NCBI GenBank assembly: GCA_009700365.1
Contig: WLME01000073.1
Span: forward strand, 1-5,856
Length of the DNA stretch: 5,856 bases
Source: Actinomycetota bacterium
Lineage (GTDB): Bacteria > Actinomycetota > Actinomycetes > Nanopelagicales > Nanopelagicaceae
Reading direction: 5' to 3'
Both the position numbers and the translations under genes were made by a program. A model generated the notes under the pieces. That model worked only from the letters and a program-made list of their open reading frames with translations. It was not told where the DNA came from and made no database searches. This document shows positions 5,227 to 5,856 of the stretch, one piece after another (position 1 is the stretch's first letter; the number at the start of each line of letters is the position of its first letter).

Positions 5227-5856
5227 ATGAATTCATGGCCAGATATCTACCAGCCTGAACTTTCGCAGCGTTTCTCTCTGCCTGCGCTCTCACTTACAAA
5301 TACCGCTTCTAGGAGAGTTGAGCCTCTGCCCGTCAAGAGCCACTACCGCATGTACGTATGCGGAATTACTCCATACGATGCAACGCATCTTGGGCATGCC
5401 GCAACCTATTTAACATTTGATTTGATTCACCGGTATTTGCGTGCCACAGGAGCAACTGTTTCTTTTGTGCAAAATATTACTGATATCGATGATCCACTAC
5501 TTGAGCGTGCTGCGCGCGATGGAGTTGATTGGCGAGAGCTAGCCCAGTCCCAGATTGATCTCTTTAGGGGCGATATGACTGATTTACATGTACTTCCTCC
5601 ACAACATTACATTGGAGTTGTAGAGGCAATGCCTTTGGTAGTCGATGCAGTCAATGCATTGGTTAAAGCTGATTCAACATATCGCGTTGAAAATGATCTC
5701 TATTTCCGAGTTCGAACTGACACAGAATTTGGAACGCGTTCGCACTATTCATCGGATGAAATGCTCGAGATTTTCTCCCAACGAGGCGGAGATCCTTCAC
5801 GACCCGGAAAAGAAGATCCGCTTGATGCACTTATATGGCTCTCGCAGAGAGAGAAC
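5227..5856 (+). CDS. mshC: L-cysteine:1D-myo-inositol 2-amino-2-deoxy-alpha-D-glucopyranoside ligase, 5' part
   Basis: The first 210 codons of mshC; the frame is open to the window edge. MshC joins cysteine to glucosaminyl-inositol with ATP, the third committed step of mycothiol synthesis, in the cytoplasm. It is a cysteinyl-tRNA synthetase relative with a Rossmann core. C45 in MYVCGITPYD is the expected zinc ligand that also holds cysteine. HLGH (54-57) is the HIGH-type ATP motif, and NITDIDDPLLERA (83-95) is the conserved helix region. MshC rather than CysS is indicated by the N-terminus beginning MNSWPDI with a conserved Trp, by CGITPYDATHLGHAATYLTF in the first domain (45-64), and by GGDPSRPGKEDPLDALIWLS (187-206), where CysS has a different sequence. 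Full-length MshC is about 410-420 residues, so roughly half is present. It is the last visible gene of the phosphatase-DUF3090-SCO1664 operon. Confidence 0.96.
   Translation, partial: MNSWPDIYQPELSQRFSLPALSLTNTASRRVEPLPVKSHYRMYVCGITPYDATHLGHAATYLTFDLIHRYLRATGATVSFVQNITDIDDPLLERAARDGVDWRELAQSQIDLFRGDMTDLHVLPPQHYIGVVEAMPLVVDAVNALVKADSTYRVENDLYFRVRTDTEFGTRSHYSSDEMLEIFSQRGGDPSRPGKEDPLDALIWLSQREN

Noticed and set aside
5227..5236. Ten-base palindrome ATGAATTCAT over the mshC start codon
   Set aside because: It is a short chance palindrome with no stem-loop potential and no sign of an operator partner nearby.
5227..5856. Cysteinyl-tRNA synthetase (cysS) as the identity of the last gene
   Set aside because: The N-terminus with SWP, the CGITPYDATHLGHA block and the GGDPSRPGKEDPLDALIW segment match MshC, and the upstream neighbours are those typical of mshC.

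Overview
The window reads as chromosomal DNA from an actinobacterium (Actinomycetota). The strongest evidence is a 3' block running histidine phosphatase (MSMEG_4193 type), DUF3090 protein, SCO1664-type protein and mshC. The first three families are, to my knowledge, essentially actinobacterial, and mshC belongs to mycothiol synthesis, the actinobacterial thiol pathway. Base composition looks moderate rather than GC-rich. Spacers are tiny and several genes have candidate -10 boxes placed 6-7 bases before the start codon. This fits a small-genome, possibly freshwater (Nanopelagicales-like) lineage; that placement is inference.

Left part (1-820, all minus strand): a tRNA-Leu with anticodon GAG, then apt (adenine phosphoribosyltransferase) 24 bases downstream, then the first 61 codons of an acyltransferase-3 family membrane protein whose GTG start overlaps the apt stop. 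These three may form one transcription unit. A 138-base divergent spacer (821-958) separates them from the next gene.

Middle part (959-3209): an M20-family metallopeptidase on the plus strand and an aldo/keto reductase on the minus strand. They converge with only 7 bases between their stop codons.

Right part (3277-5856, plus strand): from a 67-base divergent spacer starts a tightly packed operon. Histidine phosphatase and DUF3090 overlap by GTGA, DUF3090 and the SCO1664-type protein overlap by ATGA, and after 14 bases comes mshC, cut by the window edge. From memory, the same order with extra genes inserted is found in Mycobacterium tuberculosis (Rv2135c, Rv2134c, Rv2133c, then mshC Rv2130c, with an M20 peptidase Rv2141c not far away). 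The most interesting point is this conserved set of a phosphatase, a zinc-ribbon-like protein and a kinase-fold protein beside the mycothiol ligase; their physiological roles are unknown to me. No mobile element, CRISPR array or obvious foreign insert was seen. Every stretch over 300 bases contains a gene.
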